Shown here piece after piece: positions 9,883-21,121 of a stretch of DNA of 64,000 bases (positions within the stretch are counted from its first letter, which is position 1; each line of letters opens with the position of its first letter). Source of the stretch: Simmondsia chinensis (lineage: Eukaryota > Streptophyta > Magnoliopsida > Caryophyllales > Simmondsiaceae); the NCBI GenBank assembly GCA_018398585.1, contig JAGTTD010000024.1:9204071-9268070 (forward strand). The letters run 5' to 3'. A program made the translations under genes and the position numbers. The notes under the pieces were generated by a model. That model had not been told where the DNA came from. It saw only the letters and a program-made list of their open reading frames with translations, and searched no databases.

Positions 9883-12458
9883 TCCATAGTTCCTTTCAAA
9901 TATTTAAGCAAACTTTTTAATGCGTTCCAATGCTCTTGATTAGGATTATGTGTGTATCTACTGAGTCTACTTACAACATATGCAATGTCGGGTCTAGTGC
10001 AGTTCATCAAAAACTTGACACTGCCAATTATTTTAGCATACTCAGTTTGGCACATAGCAACACCTTTATGTTTCATTAGATGTACACTAGGATCATAGGG
10101 TGTTCTTACAGTATCAGCGTTAAACATGTCAAAATTTCTAAGTATCTTATCAACGTAGTGAGATTGATTCAGGCTTATACCTTCAGGAGTTTTCACAACT
10201 TTAACTCCTAGAATCACATCTGCCTCAGCCATATCTTTTATATCAAATTTAGAGCATAGAAAGTTTTTTGTTTCATTAACAACATTCATGTTTGTGCCAA
10301 ATATCAACATATCATCAACATATAGACATATTATTACACAACCATTCGAATTAGTCTTAATATACACACAAGAGTCTCCATCATTTACACGAAAATTGTT
10401 CGCTATTAGCATGCTGTTAAATTTCTCATGCCACTGTTTAGGCGCCTGTTTGAGACCATATAGAGATTTTATAAGTTTACAAACTTTCTTTTCATTACCA
10501 AGGATAATGAAACCCTCAGGTTGTTCCATATAAATCTCTTCATCTAGGTCACCATTTAGAAAGGCAGTTTTGACATCGATTTGATATATTACCAAATCAT
10601 GAATAGACGCAAGGGCAATCAAGGTTCTAATTGTGGCTATTTTAGCGACGGGTGAATAAGTATTAAAATAATATAACCCCTGTTTCTGGGTGTAACCCTT
10701 AGCCACTAACCTTACCTTAAACTTATCTATTGTCCCATCAGCCTTCATTTTCTTTCTAAAGACCCATTTACATCCTATTGGTTTACATCCTTTAGGAAGG
10801 TCTACCAGTTCCCAAGTGTGATTGCTTAGAATTGATTCTAATTCGCTATTAATAGCCTCTTTCCAAAAGGTAGAGTCAACTGATCTAATAGCCTCATCGT
10901 AAGTTTTAGGGTCTTCTTCTAACATATAGACACTTACTATTTCTTCATTTATTAAGTCATTTTCTGTTAGGAAAGTAGCAACATAATCGGGCCCAAAGTT
11001 AGTTTCTTTCCTAGCTTTTTTACTCCTTCTAATTTCAGGAGTGTCTATATCGTTGGTATAATCATGGTTATCAGTCATATTATGAGAAGGTAAACTAGAT
11101 GGTTGTGCATCATTAGATTTCAAGGGGAATATACGTTCAAAGAATTCAGCATCTCTAGATTCAATGATACTGCCACATGCATATGAATTATTAGACCCCT
11201 TAATCAAAAAACGATAAGCGGCACTATGATAAGCATACCCAATAAAAATAGAGTCAACAGTCTTAGGTTCAATTTTACTTCGTTTAAAGTCGGGTAACCC
11301 AACCTTGGCTCGGCACCCCCACACTTTCAAGTATTTCAGATTAGGTGCATGACTTTTCCACATTTCATATGGGGTTTTATCTAGCCTTTTATGAGGAACT
11401 TTAATTAGCACATGACAAGCAGTTAAGATCGCCTCCCCCCACATGTTATCAGGTAGTCCCGAGCTAATTAACATTGCATTCATCATGTTCTTTAATGTTC
11501 TATTTTTCCTTTCAACGATACCGTTAGATTGTAGACAGTAAGGAGGGCTTCGCTCATGTATTATTCCATTTTCCTCACAAAATTTTTCTAGAGAAGTTGG
11601 ATCATATTCTCCTCCTCTATCGGACCTAACTCTTTTTATTTTCCTTCCTAATTGATTTTTTACTTCAGCTTTGTATTTCAAAAACATTTCTTCTGCTTCA
11701 TCTTTAGTATTTAGGAGGTATACTATTGAGTATCTAGAATAATCGTCTACAAATGTCATGTAGTATCTTTTTTCACCTCTACTCATTAGGCTTTTATAGT
11801 CTCCTAAATCAATGTGGATTAGCTCAAGAAGTTCTGATTGTCTCTCGATAGACTTAAAGGGTTTTTTAGCATGCTTAGCTTCTACACATATTTCACACTT
11901 ATTAAAGCTGGTATTACTAAAGTTAGGAATCATATTCATTTTCTTAAGTCGTTTAACTAATTCAACATTTATATGTCCTAAGCGAGCATGCCACAATTCA
12001 AGAGATTCAACGATATAAGCAGAAGATGTACTAGCATTATCATTTATGGAAACAGCATCAAGGATAAACAGACCGGCATTACAAAAATCCTTTCCCACAA
12101 ATTCACCATTCCTAATTAGGACTACTTTATCTGAATCAAATAATAATTTCAAATCAGCTTTAATCAAGAGACTACCCGAGATCAGATTCCTACGCATTTC
12201 AGACACATGCAGCACATTCGTTAAAGTAAGAAATTTTTCAGAGGTGAGTTTTAAAGAGATCTTCCCTTTTCCGAGGATAGGTGCTGCCGTAGAATTGCCC
12301 ATGAAGACCACTTCCCCATCGGTCAATTTCTGGTATTCTTGGAACATACTTCGGTTTGCGCAGATATGCCTGGTAGCCCCGGTGTCCACGATCCATTCAG
12401 TCATATTGTTTACTAGGTTCACCTCTGAGACAACAGCTACAGTGTTATCTGTTTCCAC
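9846..12458 (-). CDS. pol: Copia Pol: protease, integrase, reverse transcriptase
   Basis: An open frame of 870 codons. Protease active site DTG at residues 25-27; GAG-preINT finger with H157, H162, C188, C191; integrase catalytic D217 (HIDLGD), D280 (RSDRGGEY) and E316 (GIVERKNRT); RT with [11 protein letters not shown] at 626-636, YGLKQAP near 667 and the catalytic YVDD at 713-716. Integrase inserts the cDNA; RT makes it from element RNA in the cytoplasm. The frame is really the middle of a Gag-Pol polyprotein: it continues upstream into the zinc knuckle without a real start, and downstream into RNase H after a frameshift. All catalytic residues are kept, so decay is recent compared with the other copies in the window. 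Confidence 0.92.
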   Translation of the reverse strand: METDNTVAVVSEVNLVNNMTEWIVDTGATRHICANRSMFQEYQKLTDGEVVFMGNSTAAPILGKGKISLKLTSEKFLTLTNVLHVSEMRRNLISGSLLIKADLKLLFDSDKVVLIRNGEFVGKDFCNAGLFILDAVSINDNASTSSAYIVESLELWHARLGHINVELVKRLKKMNMIPNFSNTSFNKCEICVEAKHAKKPFKSIERQSELLELIHIDLGDYKSLMSRGEKRYYMTFVDDYSRYSIVYLLNTKDEAEEMFLKYKAEVKNQLGRKIKRVRSDRGGEYDPTSLEKFCEENGIIHERSPPYCLQSNGIVERKNRTLKNMMNAMLISSGLPDNMWGEAILTACHVLIKVPHKRLDKTPYEMWKSHAPNLKYLKVWGCRAKVGLPDFKRSKIEPKTVDSIFIGYAYHSAAYRFLIKGSNNSYACGSIIESRDAEFFERIFPLKSNDAQPSSLPSHNMTDNHDYTNDIDTPEIRRSKKARKETNFGPDYVATFLTENDLINEEIVSVYMLEEDPKTYDEAIRSVDSTFWKEAINSELESILSNHTWELVDLPKGCKPIGCKWVFRKKMKADGTIDKFKVRLVAKGYTQKQGLYYFNTYSPVAKIATIRTLIALASIHDLVIYQIDVKTAFLNGDLDEEIYMEQPEGFIILGNEKKVCKLIKSLYGLKQAPKQWHEKFNSMLIANNFRVNDGDSCVYIKTNSNGCVIICLYVDDMLIFGTNMNVVNETKNFLCSKFDIKDMAEADVILGVKVVKTPEGISLNQSHYVDKILRNFDMFNADTVRTPYDPSVHLMKHKGVAMCQTEYAKIIGSVKFLMNCTRPDIAYVVSRLSRYTHNPNQEHWNALKSLLKYLKGTMDWGFHYGKFPAI

Positions 12459-13290
12459 AAGATGAGCTTTATGCTTTGGATCCTTAGACTGGTTCTTTTT
12501 GATTCTGCAATCCCTGGCCCTATGTCCACGTTTTCCACAATGAGAGCAATCTCCTAGAATTTTGCTGTTTGGCTTTTGAATTTTTCCACCAGGTTTGAAA
12601 CTTGAATAGTGCTTCTTTCCTTTATTTTTAAACCTGTCAGATACATTGGTCCTCGCTTCTACAATGTTAGCCTCAGAAAGATCTGATTATGAATACTTCC
12701 TGTCCTTAAGTTTATTCTCTTCTTCAATATTTAAGTGGTTTACTAACTCTTCTAATGTCAGGTCTTTCTTTTTATGCATAAGTTGGTTTCTATAATCCTT
12801 CCAGGAAGGTGGAAGTTTTTTAATTAAAACATATGCTTGTGTAATTTCACAAATTTTAAGACCTTCTGACAATAGAGTAGTTACTATATTTTCATATTTA
12901 TGGACTTGATCAATTATTGGTTTATTGTCCATGAATTTGAAGTCTAGCCACTTACTAACAGCATATTTTCTAGTCCATGCATCATCACCTCGATATTTTT
13001 TCTGTGGAGAATCCCATATTTTTTTTGATGATTCCAATTTTACATAAATATCAAAAAAACCGTCACTCATATAATGTAACAAATTTCCTCTACAAGTTCG
13101 ATCGTCTACGGTGAATTTTTCTTGATAGGCTTTTTCTCATTTTCACCATCATGTTCCTTTTTTCATAAAGTATACAATCGATACAAACTTGTTGGAGGAA
13201 AAACAAGATTTTTTGAGACCATTTTTTATAATTTTTTCCGTCAAGTGGTTCAACTTTAGACATGTCGGGAAGGGGTAATTTGGTTTCCAT
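12459..13290 (-). pseudogene. gag: Copia Gag with zinc knuckle
   Basis: Starts METKLPLPDMSKVEPLDGKN at 13290. ORF 12687-13082 has the UBN2-type Gag core (KKIWDSPQKKYRG, YENIVTTLLSEG, LPPSWKDYRNQL). The CCHC knuckle [14 protein letters not shown] is encoded at about 12500-12545. Defects: a frameshift near 13085-13200 and one TAA at about 12684 (after RKYS). Gag forms the particle that packages the RNA. Confidence 0.88.
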
Positions 13291-13435
13291 GTTTAAATAT
13301 CAGTAAGCGTAACCATAGCAATAGATTACAGCGTAATTAGGGCAGTGAATGACAGCGAAATACTACAGTAAATTATTTGAGTAATTTGTTCGGCAGAATT
13401 CAGCAAAGCATGTAACATAAGATCGTCTTTAAGAT
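13291..13435 (-). other. Leader of copia element 1
   Basis: Short untranslated stretch between the LTR end (13436) and the gag start. No recognisable tRNA-Met PBS; the sequence after the LTR on the minus strand begins ATCTTAAAGACGATC, and the primer tRNA is not clear to me. Confidence 0.5.
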
Positions 13436-13666
13436 TGTTGCAAAATTGAACAGCAACAGCACCGAACACTATAGCAGGAAATACGCAGTAAATATGCAGA
13501 AAAATATGCAGTAAAATACGCAGAAAAACTGTAGAATTACGCAGCAGAATTATGTTGTAAAATACTGTATAAATGTGCTGTAAAATTCAGCGAGAAATTT
13601 TTGCAGAATATGTAAACACAACAATCAAACTTAAGAGATTTGAATACAATACCGAAGACCCTTGGG
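13436..13666 (-). repeat. Remnant of the 5' LTR of copia element 1
   Basis: About 230 bases nearly identical to 7844-8066; the homology stops at AATACCGAAGAC, leaving about 1.3 kb of LTR missing. It has a small extra repetition of GCAGTAAA-type words at 13480-13520 compared with the other copy. Confidence 0.85.
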
Positions 13667-14067
13667 GTTTCTAACCCTTCGAATAAGAGTTTTTCTCTAG
13701 CCTCGAGGGAGTTCAATGCCAATGTGCCAGTGTTGCCTGACCTCGAGGTAGGGGCAAAATCGCACATACCCTCCTCAAGTAGTAGAGGTTACCTCAAGGC
13801 CCACTCAAAGCCTTGAACTAAGAATGCAAGGGCAGGTATCCACTTTTGGGAGCCGACCTCTCCTTCTTACTGGGGAGCAAATTAACCATCCACTTCCTCA
13901 AGATCACAACTTGGAGACTGATCAAGCAAGAATGAGTCAACAACCTTCTAACATTAGTGTGCTCCCAGGCATGCCGTATAAACCAGGTCAGGTCCTACAG
14001 GGACATACATCATGGCCAACCAAGCGCATGGCCAGATTGATCAGGGGGTGACCCTGGGTTTGGGAGA
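13667..14067 (+). pseudogene. Tat gag fragment, left part
   Basis: The plus-strand ORF 13824-14051 includes GQVLQGHTSWPTKRMARLIR, which matches the minus-strand Tat gag at about 46800-46880 (VLLEHTSWPTKSMA). Bases 13667-14067 align to 46820-47100 in reverse. The frame then runs into N1 at 14068 and resumes at 20869. Function is gag-leader or capsid of a Tat element; the exact domain is not known to me. Confidence 0.65.
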
Positions 14068-15472
14068 TGATAAGTCTAATTTAGTATAAAATTATTTATA
14101 TCATTTTGATTCATTTTTAACTATTTTACATCTATTTTTTTATCGCTTTTGCTCTTTTTCGGCTATATTGCTATTTTTTTGAAAAAAATACTCGTTTTAT
14201 GCTAAATCTTGCCAGGTTTTATCATCAACATCAACAAGTGGAAGCAAGATACATCAAATAAAAGCAAAAAAGAGTAAAAATCAGACCACAGTGTATGGTT
14301 CAATGCAAAATAACATAAAATAACACATTTTGCAAACAAGTTGCAATGGGCGGCAACTTTAAACATATTTTACTACTCAAATACTTTGTATAATACATGA
14401 ACGTCATCACCTTGATGCAAGAAGCAGCTTTTGGGAGGTTGAAACTTAGGGCAAGAAAAAAAATTCAAGAACATAGCAACTTGCAAGTGAACCGCAAGGA
14501 TGAACAAATGGGAAGCAAGTTTGATGTAATTTTTCCATTTTTTTCTCTCTCCCTCAAACACTATAAATAGGGGTCATTTGGGATGAGTTTGGGCATCCCT
14601 CGTCCAGCAAAATAACAAAGAAAGTGAAGAACGGAAGAAGAAAACCGGGTGATGGAAAGAAGAAGGAGAAAGAAAGTTTGGTTTGTAATTTTGTATTTTA
14701 AGTTCTTTCTATCCTTTTCTTCTTTAAAGTTCATGAATTTTGTGTTAGTTATGCTTTATATTATGTTTATCATGAACTAATTTTATTTTTCCAAGGTTAC
14801 GATGTAGCCTAAGTTATAATATATGCTCTATTCTAATTCAACATATTCAATGTCTTGTTATTGCATTGTTGAAGTGTTTATCATTGTTCTTCATGAATTT
14901 TAAATGCTTGATTACTATTGAAAGCCTGTAATGATTCATAATGAGTCCGAGAGGAGATTTATGATGATTGCTAAGGTGATATGGACCATAAATTGAACGA
15001 ATGCTTGAGAGAAATTAACGTGATTTATGTGGTCTTAAGTAAAAACTATAGATCTTTAAAACTCTTTTCTTTTTTAAATTCATATATGAAAGTGATGGGT
15101 TAATATGTGAAATATTATGCTAAATATTACACGAGAGAAAATATTTAGTAAATTAGGGTTTTCGACCATCCACATGTAATAATAACTTGAATACCGAGAA
15201 TAGAAAGGCGTATTAATTCAACTAGATAAAATCGGATGCCTTGGATACTATTAAATTATAGAAACCAACTAAAAATCAATAAACTTTTCACAGTAATTTG
15301 TAAACATTTTGGTTCCTTTTTATTTTGTTTTGTGTTATTTCATTTCAAAACTTATAATTTTCGGTCTTTCAAATAGCCTTAGGACTACTAATTTTGGTAC
15401 TCACTCAATAACAATCCTCATGGGAACGATTCTCTACTCACTCTGTAATACTTGATATGACTTAATGCACTT
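14068..15472 (+). repeat. N1 left LTR, in plus orientation
   Basis: About 1.4 kb, roughly 90% like the right LTR in reverse complement by eye. It ends at ATGCACTTGCT, about 24 bases short of the normal LTR end, and joins directly to CGTCCTCGAGCAAGG, which in N2 lies about 24 bases inside the polypurine end (34234 on). So both the LTR tip and the polypurine tract are missing at this junction. Confidence 0.85.
14562..14569 (+). promoter_or_regulatory. TATA box of the N-family LTR (left copy)
   Basis: TATAAATA inside CACTATAAATAGGGG. The reverse-oriented twin is at 20356-20365 in the right LTR. The position about 500 bases into the LTR fits the U3/R border. Confidence 0.65.
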
Positions 15473-17330
15473 GCTCGTCCTCGAGCAAGGCTAGACATTG
15501 AAGCACAGGATCTCATACTTTTGAAGAATTCTTTCCACAATTTAAAGTAAGTGTACTCTTATTAGAAAAAAAAATGACCAAGGCTTAAAGTTTAAGGTTA
15601 TAAAGGCAAAAGCATCTTTTCTAAGAAAAAAACCTGTCAATTATCTAGGTAACTGAATTCAAAAGTTAGCTAAGCAAATTAAGTTTATCCATTCTTTTTA
15701 ATCTCAAGACATCCAAACCGAATAGAGGACAAAAATCATACCACTTTTAACAAGACTTATTAAGTATGCCTAATACTAAATTATTCACAAAAAGTGTCTC
15801 TCTTTTTCTTTTTTTTTCAAAGGAATTTATTTGCTCAAGTCAATCTCGGCTCATGAGTATATCTTCAGCGACAATCAAGCTCTGACTCTTGGGCAATGAC
15901 CCATAAGTGACAGAAGCCACCACCGAGGCCCCCCCAATACTACCGTGTGAGTATATCTTTAGCGAGAATCAAGCTCCGACTCTTGGGCGATGACCCATAA
16001 GTAAGAGAAGCCACCACTGAGATGCCTTCATTATGACTTCCCGAGTATATCTTCAGTAAGAATCAAGCTCTGACTCTTGGGCGATGACCTGTAAGTAAGA
16101 TAAGCCATCACTGAGATGTCTTCTTAATAGGTAGCACATATCTTAAAATTGTTTATGTGGAATAGTGGTGCTAGAGATGCTTTCCTCTTTTTTTTTTTAT
16201 TATTTAGATTTATGCATAATTCTTTAAAGTCTATTATGTAAATGATAATCTTAATGCAATCCATTCAAATTTAAATCAAATTTAAGCATCTTTTAATCAA
16301 AAAGAAAAGTAAAATAGCCATGCTAATTAGTAAACTCAAATACTATGATTTTATCAAGATAGTGCCTTAGATTGAATCGTATTTTACAATCAGAACACAA
16401 AAATAATTGATTATCAGTTTATTCAAATCTAATTAAGGTAAACGAGCTAAAAAGAGTAGAAAAATTGCCAAAAAAGCATGATGATAAGTTCTTCTTCTTT
16501 TATTTCTTTTTTTTTTAATAAAATTTTAAAAAGACTAATGATCAGAACTGTAGAAAATAGATAGTCTTTTTATTGGCCGACACTATCTACATCCCCATAC
16601 AAAGGCTCCGAACTCTGGGAGGCACTAAAGCTGACTCTAAAAGACAAAACAAGGAATCTTTTCAAAAAAATTTGCTTAAACTTTTAAAAATTGTTTCTCC
16701 CACCCCCAAACTTAAAGTTAACATTGTCCTCAATGTTAAAAGAAATATAAAGAACGAAGCAGTAGGGGAGAGATACTTCCCCGGTTTGAGGATTGATATT
16801 TGTTGGTGAACATCGACATCATGTTGCCCCCAAACTTGTTTTGAAAAGTTGTTTGAACAAATATACAGAAACATGAGGGGGAAAAATAATGAAAGAAAAA
16901 TAAAATAAGATGAGTAAGGAAAGAAACATTTGGACTGCCTCCCAAGAAGCGCTTACGTTATAGTCGTTAGCTCGACTTTCAACATCATTCTATCCTGGAT
17001 CCTTCAAGAGAATGGAGCTTCCACCATCCACCCTTAGTGACAATTTTCTTTCATGAATCTTTCTTGTGCCTTTTTTTATTCGACCACTTCCACCTTCTCC
17101 AATTATAAGGTCCTTAACCTTTATGCGCCATTCTTTGAATTTTCTTCTTATAATTTTGACATATTTCTTTGCTAAATCATCCTTGGCTCCCAAAGCCTCC
17201 GACTTAGCAGGAAAAACTTGATTTTCAATTTGAAAACAAGTGTCCTTCTCTGATGAGAGTTGTATGGTTTAAAAACATTGAAGATCACTTGCTCATCTTC
17301 TACCCTTAGGATCAGTTTTCCTTGTTGTAC
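15473..17330 (-). other. 3' non-coding region of N1
   Basis: No pol. On the minus strand it has a short open piece at 16990-17193 (RKLSLRVDGGSSILLKDPG), the remnant just after the lost integrase, then GCGCTTCTTGGGAGGCAG, then AACATTGAGGACAATGTTAA at about 16718-16737 followed by a G-rich AGTTTGGGGGTGGGAG. The rest is A/T-rich and holds the 94-bp triple repeat. Sister N2 has the same order at 34213-35460. Confidence 0.65.
15855..16136. repeat. Three tandem copies of a 94-bp unit
   Basis: GAGTATATCTT begins at 15855, 15949 and 16043, exactly 94 bases apart. Each unit contains CTCTTGGGCGATGACC-like wording and ends in a GAAGCCACCACTGAG-like word. N2 has only one unit (about 34610-34695). Confidence 0.9.
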
Positions 17331-17335
17331 ATCAA

Positions 17336-17731
17336 TTAAAGCCTTTTCCTAGCCAGGAAGGGTTGTCTTAAAATTAGAGGTATTTCTTTATCCTCTTCCA
17401 TGTCGAGCACTATAAAATCAGTTGGAAAGATGAATTTGTCTATTTTCACTAAGACGTCCTCTACCACTCCTCGTGGATACTTAATAGACCTGTCTGCCAA
17501 TTTGAGTGATACCGTGGTGGGCTTGACCTCTCTTAGACCAAGTTTTCTGGAAACCGAGAGTGGCATTAAATTAATACTTACACCTAAATCACATAGGACA
17601 TTGTCAAAAGTATAGGCGACGAGAGTGCGAGGTATAGAAAAACTCCCTGGATCTTTAAGTTTAGGAGGAAGCTTCTTTTGCAGTATGGCACTACATTCTT
17701 CATTCAGTGCCATGGTCTCGAACTCTTCCAA
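17336..17731 (-). pseudogene. N1 retropepsin
   Basis: 131 codons: KLPPKLKDPGSFSIPRTLV near residues 19-37, active-site region CDLGVSINLMPLSV near 48-61, KYPRGVVEDVLVKIDKFIFP near 84-103 and FIVLDMEEDKEIPLILRQPFL to the end. This is the full Athila/Tat-type protease domain, open except for its ends. The D-L-G triad is the usual form in this group. No RT follows: the sequence goes straight to the post-integrase region. Confidence 0.9.
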
Positions 17732-17865
17732 TTTTCTTTAGTTAGACAGGGTTTCCTTCAAGAGTTTTACATTTTTGGGCTTTTCTTTCAACATATGTGT
17801 GAAAGGGACATTAATAGGTAATTTTTTAAAAGTGTCCATAAATGGGTTATCGATGTTTTGTGTTT

Positions 17866-18982
17866 TCAATCGTTGAGGAAATGGATTTTTGGTTTGTAGG
17901 GCTTAGGTTCTGCCCTCTTTGCTTCAGTCTCGTCTTGGTTTTCATACTCATTTACTCGTTCAAGTTTGAGGTGTGATGTGGTCATGAAGTTTCTATTTGG
18001 GTTGTCTTCCCTAGGTGTTTTTTCAAAAGAAATGGCATTTACATGCTCTCTAGGGTTAGTCACCGTGGAATTAGGTAGAGAACCTTGAGGTCTTACGGAA
18101 AGTTGGTTTGGAATTTGTGCGATTTGGATCTCGAGGTTTCTAATCGTAGCCTCTTGATTTTGAATTAAGGTTTCTTGATTTCGAAGAATTGTTTCAGTGT
18201 TTTGCATGAAACTTCTAGTGTCTTGCATAAACTTACTGAACAATTCCTCGAGATCAGTTTTTCTTTCTGGTGGTGGTTGAAAATGTTGTTTTTGAATCCC
18301 TTGGCCATTCCATGAAAAATTTGGGTGGTTTCTATACCGAGGTTTGTAAGAGGTGGAATAGGGGTTATTTTGTTGTTTTTAAAAATTTGAAACAAAATTT
18401 GCTTGTTTGTGGCTTGATGGGGCGAAATGGTTTCCTGTTTAACATTCTATGCTTGCGTGATTACCTGCACAAAATTCACATGTCAGCATACGAGAATTAA
18501 CGGCATTAGCAGTCAAGTTACCTAATTGGTTTTGCATCATTGAGATCTGAGCAGATGACTTGGTTATTGCATCTACCTCGTGCACACACATAGGTTTCCT
18601 TTGATCAGCTGCTCATACATAGTTGTTGCTAGCTATCACTCCTAGCAACTCATATCTCCAAGAAGTTTGAGATATGTCGGTTTGGGTCCTCACTAGGCAG
18701 ACCGCCAAATTAGACAGGTTGTTGAATCATTTGTATTATAGCGGGTTTGATTTCAAAATTGTTTGCTTGTATGCGTGGACGTCGAATGCTGGAAGTACAC
18801 CCTCCAACAATTGGGACAGCGTAATCTCTTAAAGGCCTTTCGTCATCATCAACACTACAGCTATTAGCCATTGTTTTGGTCCTTTTAGTTTTCCAGATTA
18901 GTCGAAGTGCTCTTTCGATTTCAGGGTCAAAAGGAGTAATTTCTTTTTTGTTTTGATCTTGCATATAAAGTTGGAAAAACAA
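17866..18982 (-). pseudogene. gag: N1 Gag with zinc knuckle
   Basis: Starts near 18982; ERPLRDYAVPIVGGCTSSIR and QANNFEIKPAIIQMIQQPV (in 18710-18860) are the typical N-terminus of Athila/Tat Gag. A large part of the capsid domain is deleted after QQPV. The knuckle CEFCAGNHASIEC lies at about 18450-18490, and IRNLEIQIAQIPNQLS with PQGSLPNSTVTNPREHV (in 17866-18243) is the linker before protease. Frames change at about 18240 and 18400-18700. Confidence 0.85.
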
Positions 18983-19405
18983 ACTTAAATATCAAAAGAA
19001 AGACACACGAATATGTGAAAACTTCAAAATTAAACAAATATACGCAAAACTTTAACGAAAACCAAATTTAAAAAATGGGGGTAGTAACAGTAATGTTTTG
19101 AAAAACCTTAAAATATCAAATTTAACTTTCAAAATTTTAATAAAGTAGACTTCAAAATAAAATAAAGATGAAAGTAAGGAGAAAATACAAGAAAAATAAC
19201 AAAATAAAACAAAACTAATAAAATTTAATAAAAACACAATTTTTAGGGGGGTATGCTATACGTTTTTTTTTTTTTTTTTTTACAAATGAATTAAATGAAT
19301 GAATGAAGATTTCTTTTTTCAAACTTACACAAAATTTACAAATTATTAACAATTTAAAATTAGTACTAAAACCAGGTGGTATCAATATCACTCGAATAAA
19401 AACAG
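18983..19405 (-). other. N1 leader
   Basis: A/T-rich, includes a T20 run at about 19263-19282 and a G6 tract at 19246-19251 (plus strand). No gene seen. Confidence 0.7.
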
Positions 19406-19423
19406 TCCCCCGGCAACGGCGCC
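19406..19423 (-). other. N1 primer-binding site, tRNA-Asp
   Basis: The plus strand reads CCCCCGGCAACGGCGCC, matching the 3' end of plant tRNA-Asp. It lies 8 bases inside the LTR end, as expected for a minus-strand element. Confidence 0.92.
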
Positions 19424-19430
19424 CAAAACT

Positions 19431-20868
19431 TGGTGCTTGACTTGTGTGTTGCTTAGCAAGTGCACTAAGTCGTATCAAGTAATATAGAATAGAGTATTAT
19501 TCCCACGAGGATTGTTATTGAGCGAGTACTGAAATTAGTAGTTTTAGTGCTATTTGAAAGATCGAAAATTATAATTTTTGAAATAAAATAACACTAAATA
19601 AAAAGGAACAGAAACGTTTACAAATTTTTATGAAAATTTTACCAATTTTTAATTGGTTATTATAATTTAATAAGATCCAAGGCATCTGATTTCACCTAGT
19701 TGAATTAATATGCCATTCTATTCTCGGTATTCAAGTTGTTATTACATATGGATGGACGAAAACCCTAATTTGCTAAATATTTTCTCTTGATAAACATTTA
19801 GCATACTTTTTTACATATTAGCCCATCACTCTCATGCATGAATTTAAATAAGAAAAGAGTTTCACAGATCCATGATTTTTACTTAAGACCACACAAATCT
19901 TGTTAATCTCTCTCGAGCATTCGCTCAATTTTTGGTGTGTACCACCTTAGCAATCACCATAAATCTCCTCTCGGACTCATTATGAATCTTTACAGGCTTT
20001 AAATGTTGATCAAGCATTTAAAATTCATGAAGAACAATGATAAATACTTCAACAATACGATAACAAGACATTGAATACGTTGAATTAGAATAGAGCGCAA
20101 TATTACAACTTAGGTTATATCGTAGCCTTGAAAAAATAAAATTAGTTCATGATAAACATAATATAAAGCATAACTAGCACAAAATTCATGAACTTTAAAG
20201 AAGAAAAGGATAGAAAGACCTTAAAAATACAAAATTACAAACCAAACTTTCTTCCTCCTTCTTGTTCTTTCCTTCACCCGGTTTTCTTCTTCCTTTCTTC
20301 ACTGTCTTCGTTATTTTGCTGGATGGTGGATGCTCAAACTCATCCCAAATGACCCCTATTTATAGTGATTGAGGGAGAGCAAAAAAAAATGGAAAAATTA
20401 CATCAAACTTGCTTTCTATTTGTTCATCCTTGCGGTTCACTTGCAAGTTGCTATGTTCTTGGATTTTTTTTTTTTTTTTTGAGTTTCCACCACCCAAAAC
20501 CTGCTTCTTGCATCAAGGTCATGATGTTCATGTATTATACAATGCATTTGAGTAGTAAAATATGTTTAAAGTTGCCGCCCATTGCAACCTGTTTGTAAAA
20601 TGTGTTATTTTATGTTATTTTGTATTGAACCCTGCACTTTGGTCTAATTTTTGGTAATTTTTGGTTTTATTTGATGTATCTTGCTTGCAATTATTGATGT
20701 TGATGATAAAACCTAGCAAGATTTAGAGTAAAATAAGTGTTTTCTCAAAAAAATAGCAACATAGTCGAAAAAGAGCAAAACTGAGCAAAAGCAATAAAAA
20801 CTAGATGTAAAATGGTTAAAAATGAATCAAAATGGTATGAATAATTTTATACTAAATTAGACTTATCA
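19431..20868 (-). repeat. N1 right (5') LTR, minus orientation
   Basis: From TGGTGCTTGAC at 19431 to TTAGACTTATCA at 20868, 1438 bp. TATA word CTATTTATAG (plus) at 20356-20365. Homologous LTRs: 14068-15472, 22925-23713, 32857-34212, 36878-37491, 54438-55482, 63625-64000. Confidence 0.92.
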
Positions 20869-21060
20869 GGTGACAACAGCTGTTTCCACACCCGATTGTG
20901 ATGGGTGCTCAGGGGTATCCTGCAGATCCCTATCGAGAACCTCACCCACTTGGAGGGCCATGGCAAGCACATAACCTTGTGCCTAACCTATCCCTCCGGA
21001 AACCAAATGGCTAACCTCATCGAGTAGATGTATGGGCCACGCCTCGGAAGGGTCAACAGA
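20869..21060 (+). pseudogene. Tat gag fragment, right part
   Basis: Reverse complement aligns to 46770-46820 (CCAAGTGGGTGAGG followed by GGGATCTGCAGGATAC-like wording). It continues the fragment at 13667-14067 after N1 is removed. Bases 21061-21121 are unassigned. Confidence 0.6.
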
Positions 21061-21121
21061 CCCTTATACAGTAAACCTTACTCTGACTATATAGACAAAA
21101 ACTACCCTTTTCCTTGAGGAT

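Larger units (their letters stand above)
7844..13666 (-). mobile_element. Ty1/copia element 1 (minus), 5' LTR truncated
   Basis: On the minus strand: remnant of 5' LTR (13436-13666), leader, gag, protease, integrase, RT, RNase H, polypurine stretch near 9395-9415, 3' LTR (7844 to about 9365). The order protease-integrase-RT-RNase H is diagnostic of Ty1/copia. Wording of integrase and RNase H is nearest to Tork-like elements, at moderate certainty. The 3' LTR joins the RRM-bearing element; the 5' LTR is cut at 13666 by a Tat gag fragment. Confidence 0.9.
14068..20868 (-). mobile_element. N1: gag-protease LTR element with inverted LTRs
   Basis: Outer ends are TGATAAGTCTAATTTAG at 14068 (plus) and its reverse complement ending at 20868. 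Flanking pentamers are GGAGA (14063-14067) and GGTGA (20869-20873), a possible target duplication with one mismatch. The interior on the minus strand has a tRNA-Asp PBS, gag, protease and a 3' non-coding region. RT, RNase H and integrase are absent. The left LTR is in the opposite orientation from what a normal element needs. Confidence 0.8.

Noticed and set aside
10288..12465. Plus-strand ORFs across copia pol
   Set aside because: Shadows of the 870-codon minus-strand Pol.
19406..19423. Possible tRNA-Asp gene end
   Set aside because: Only the 3' end is matched and the site adjoins an LTR; no cloverleaf.
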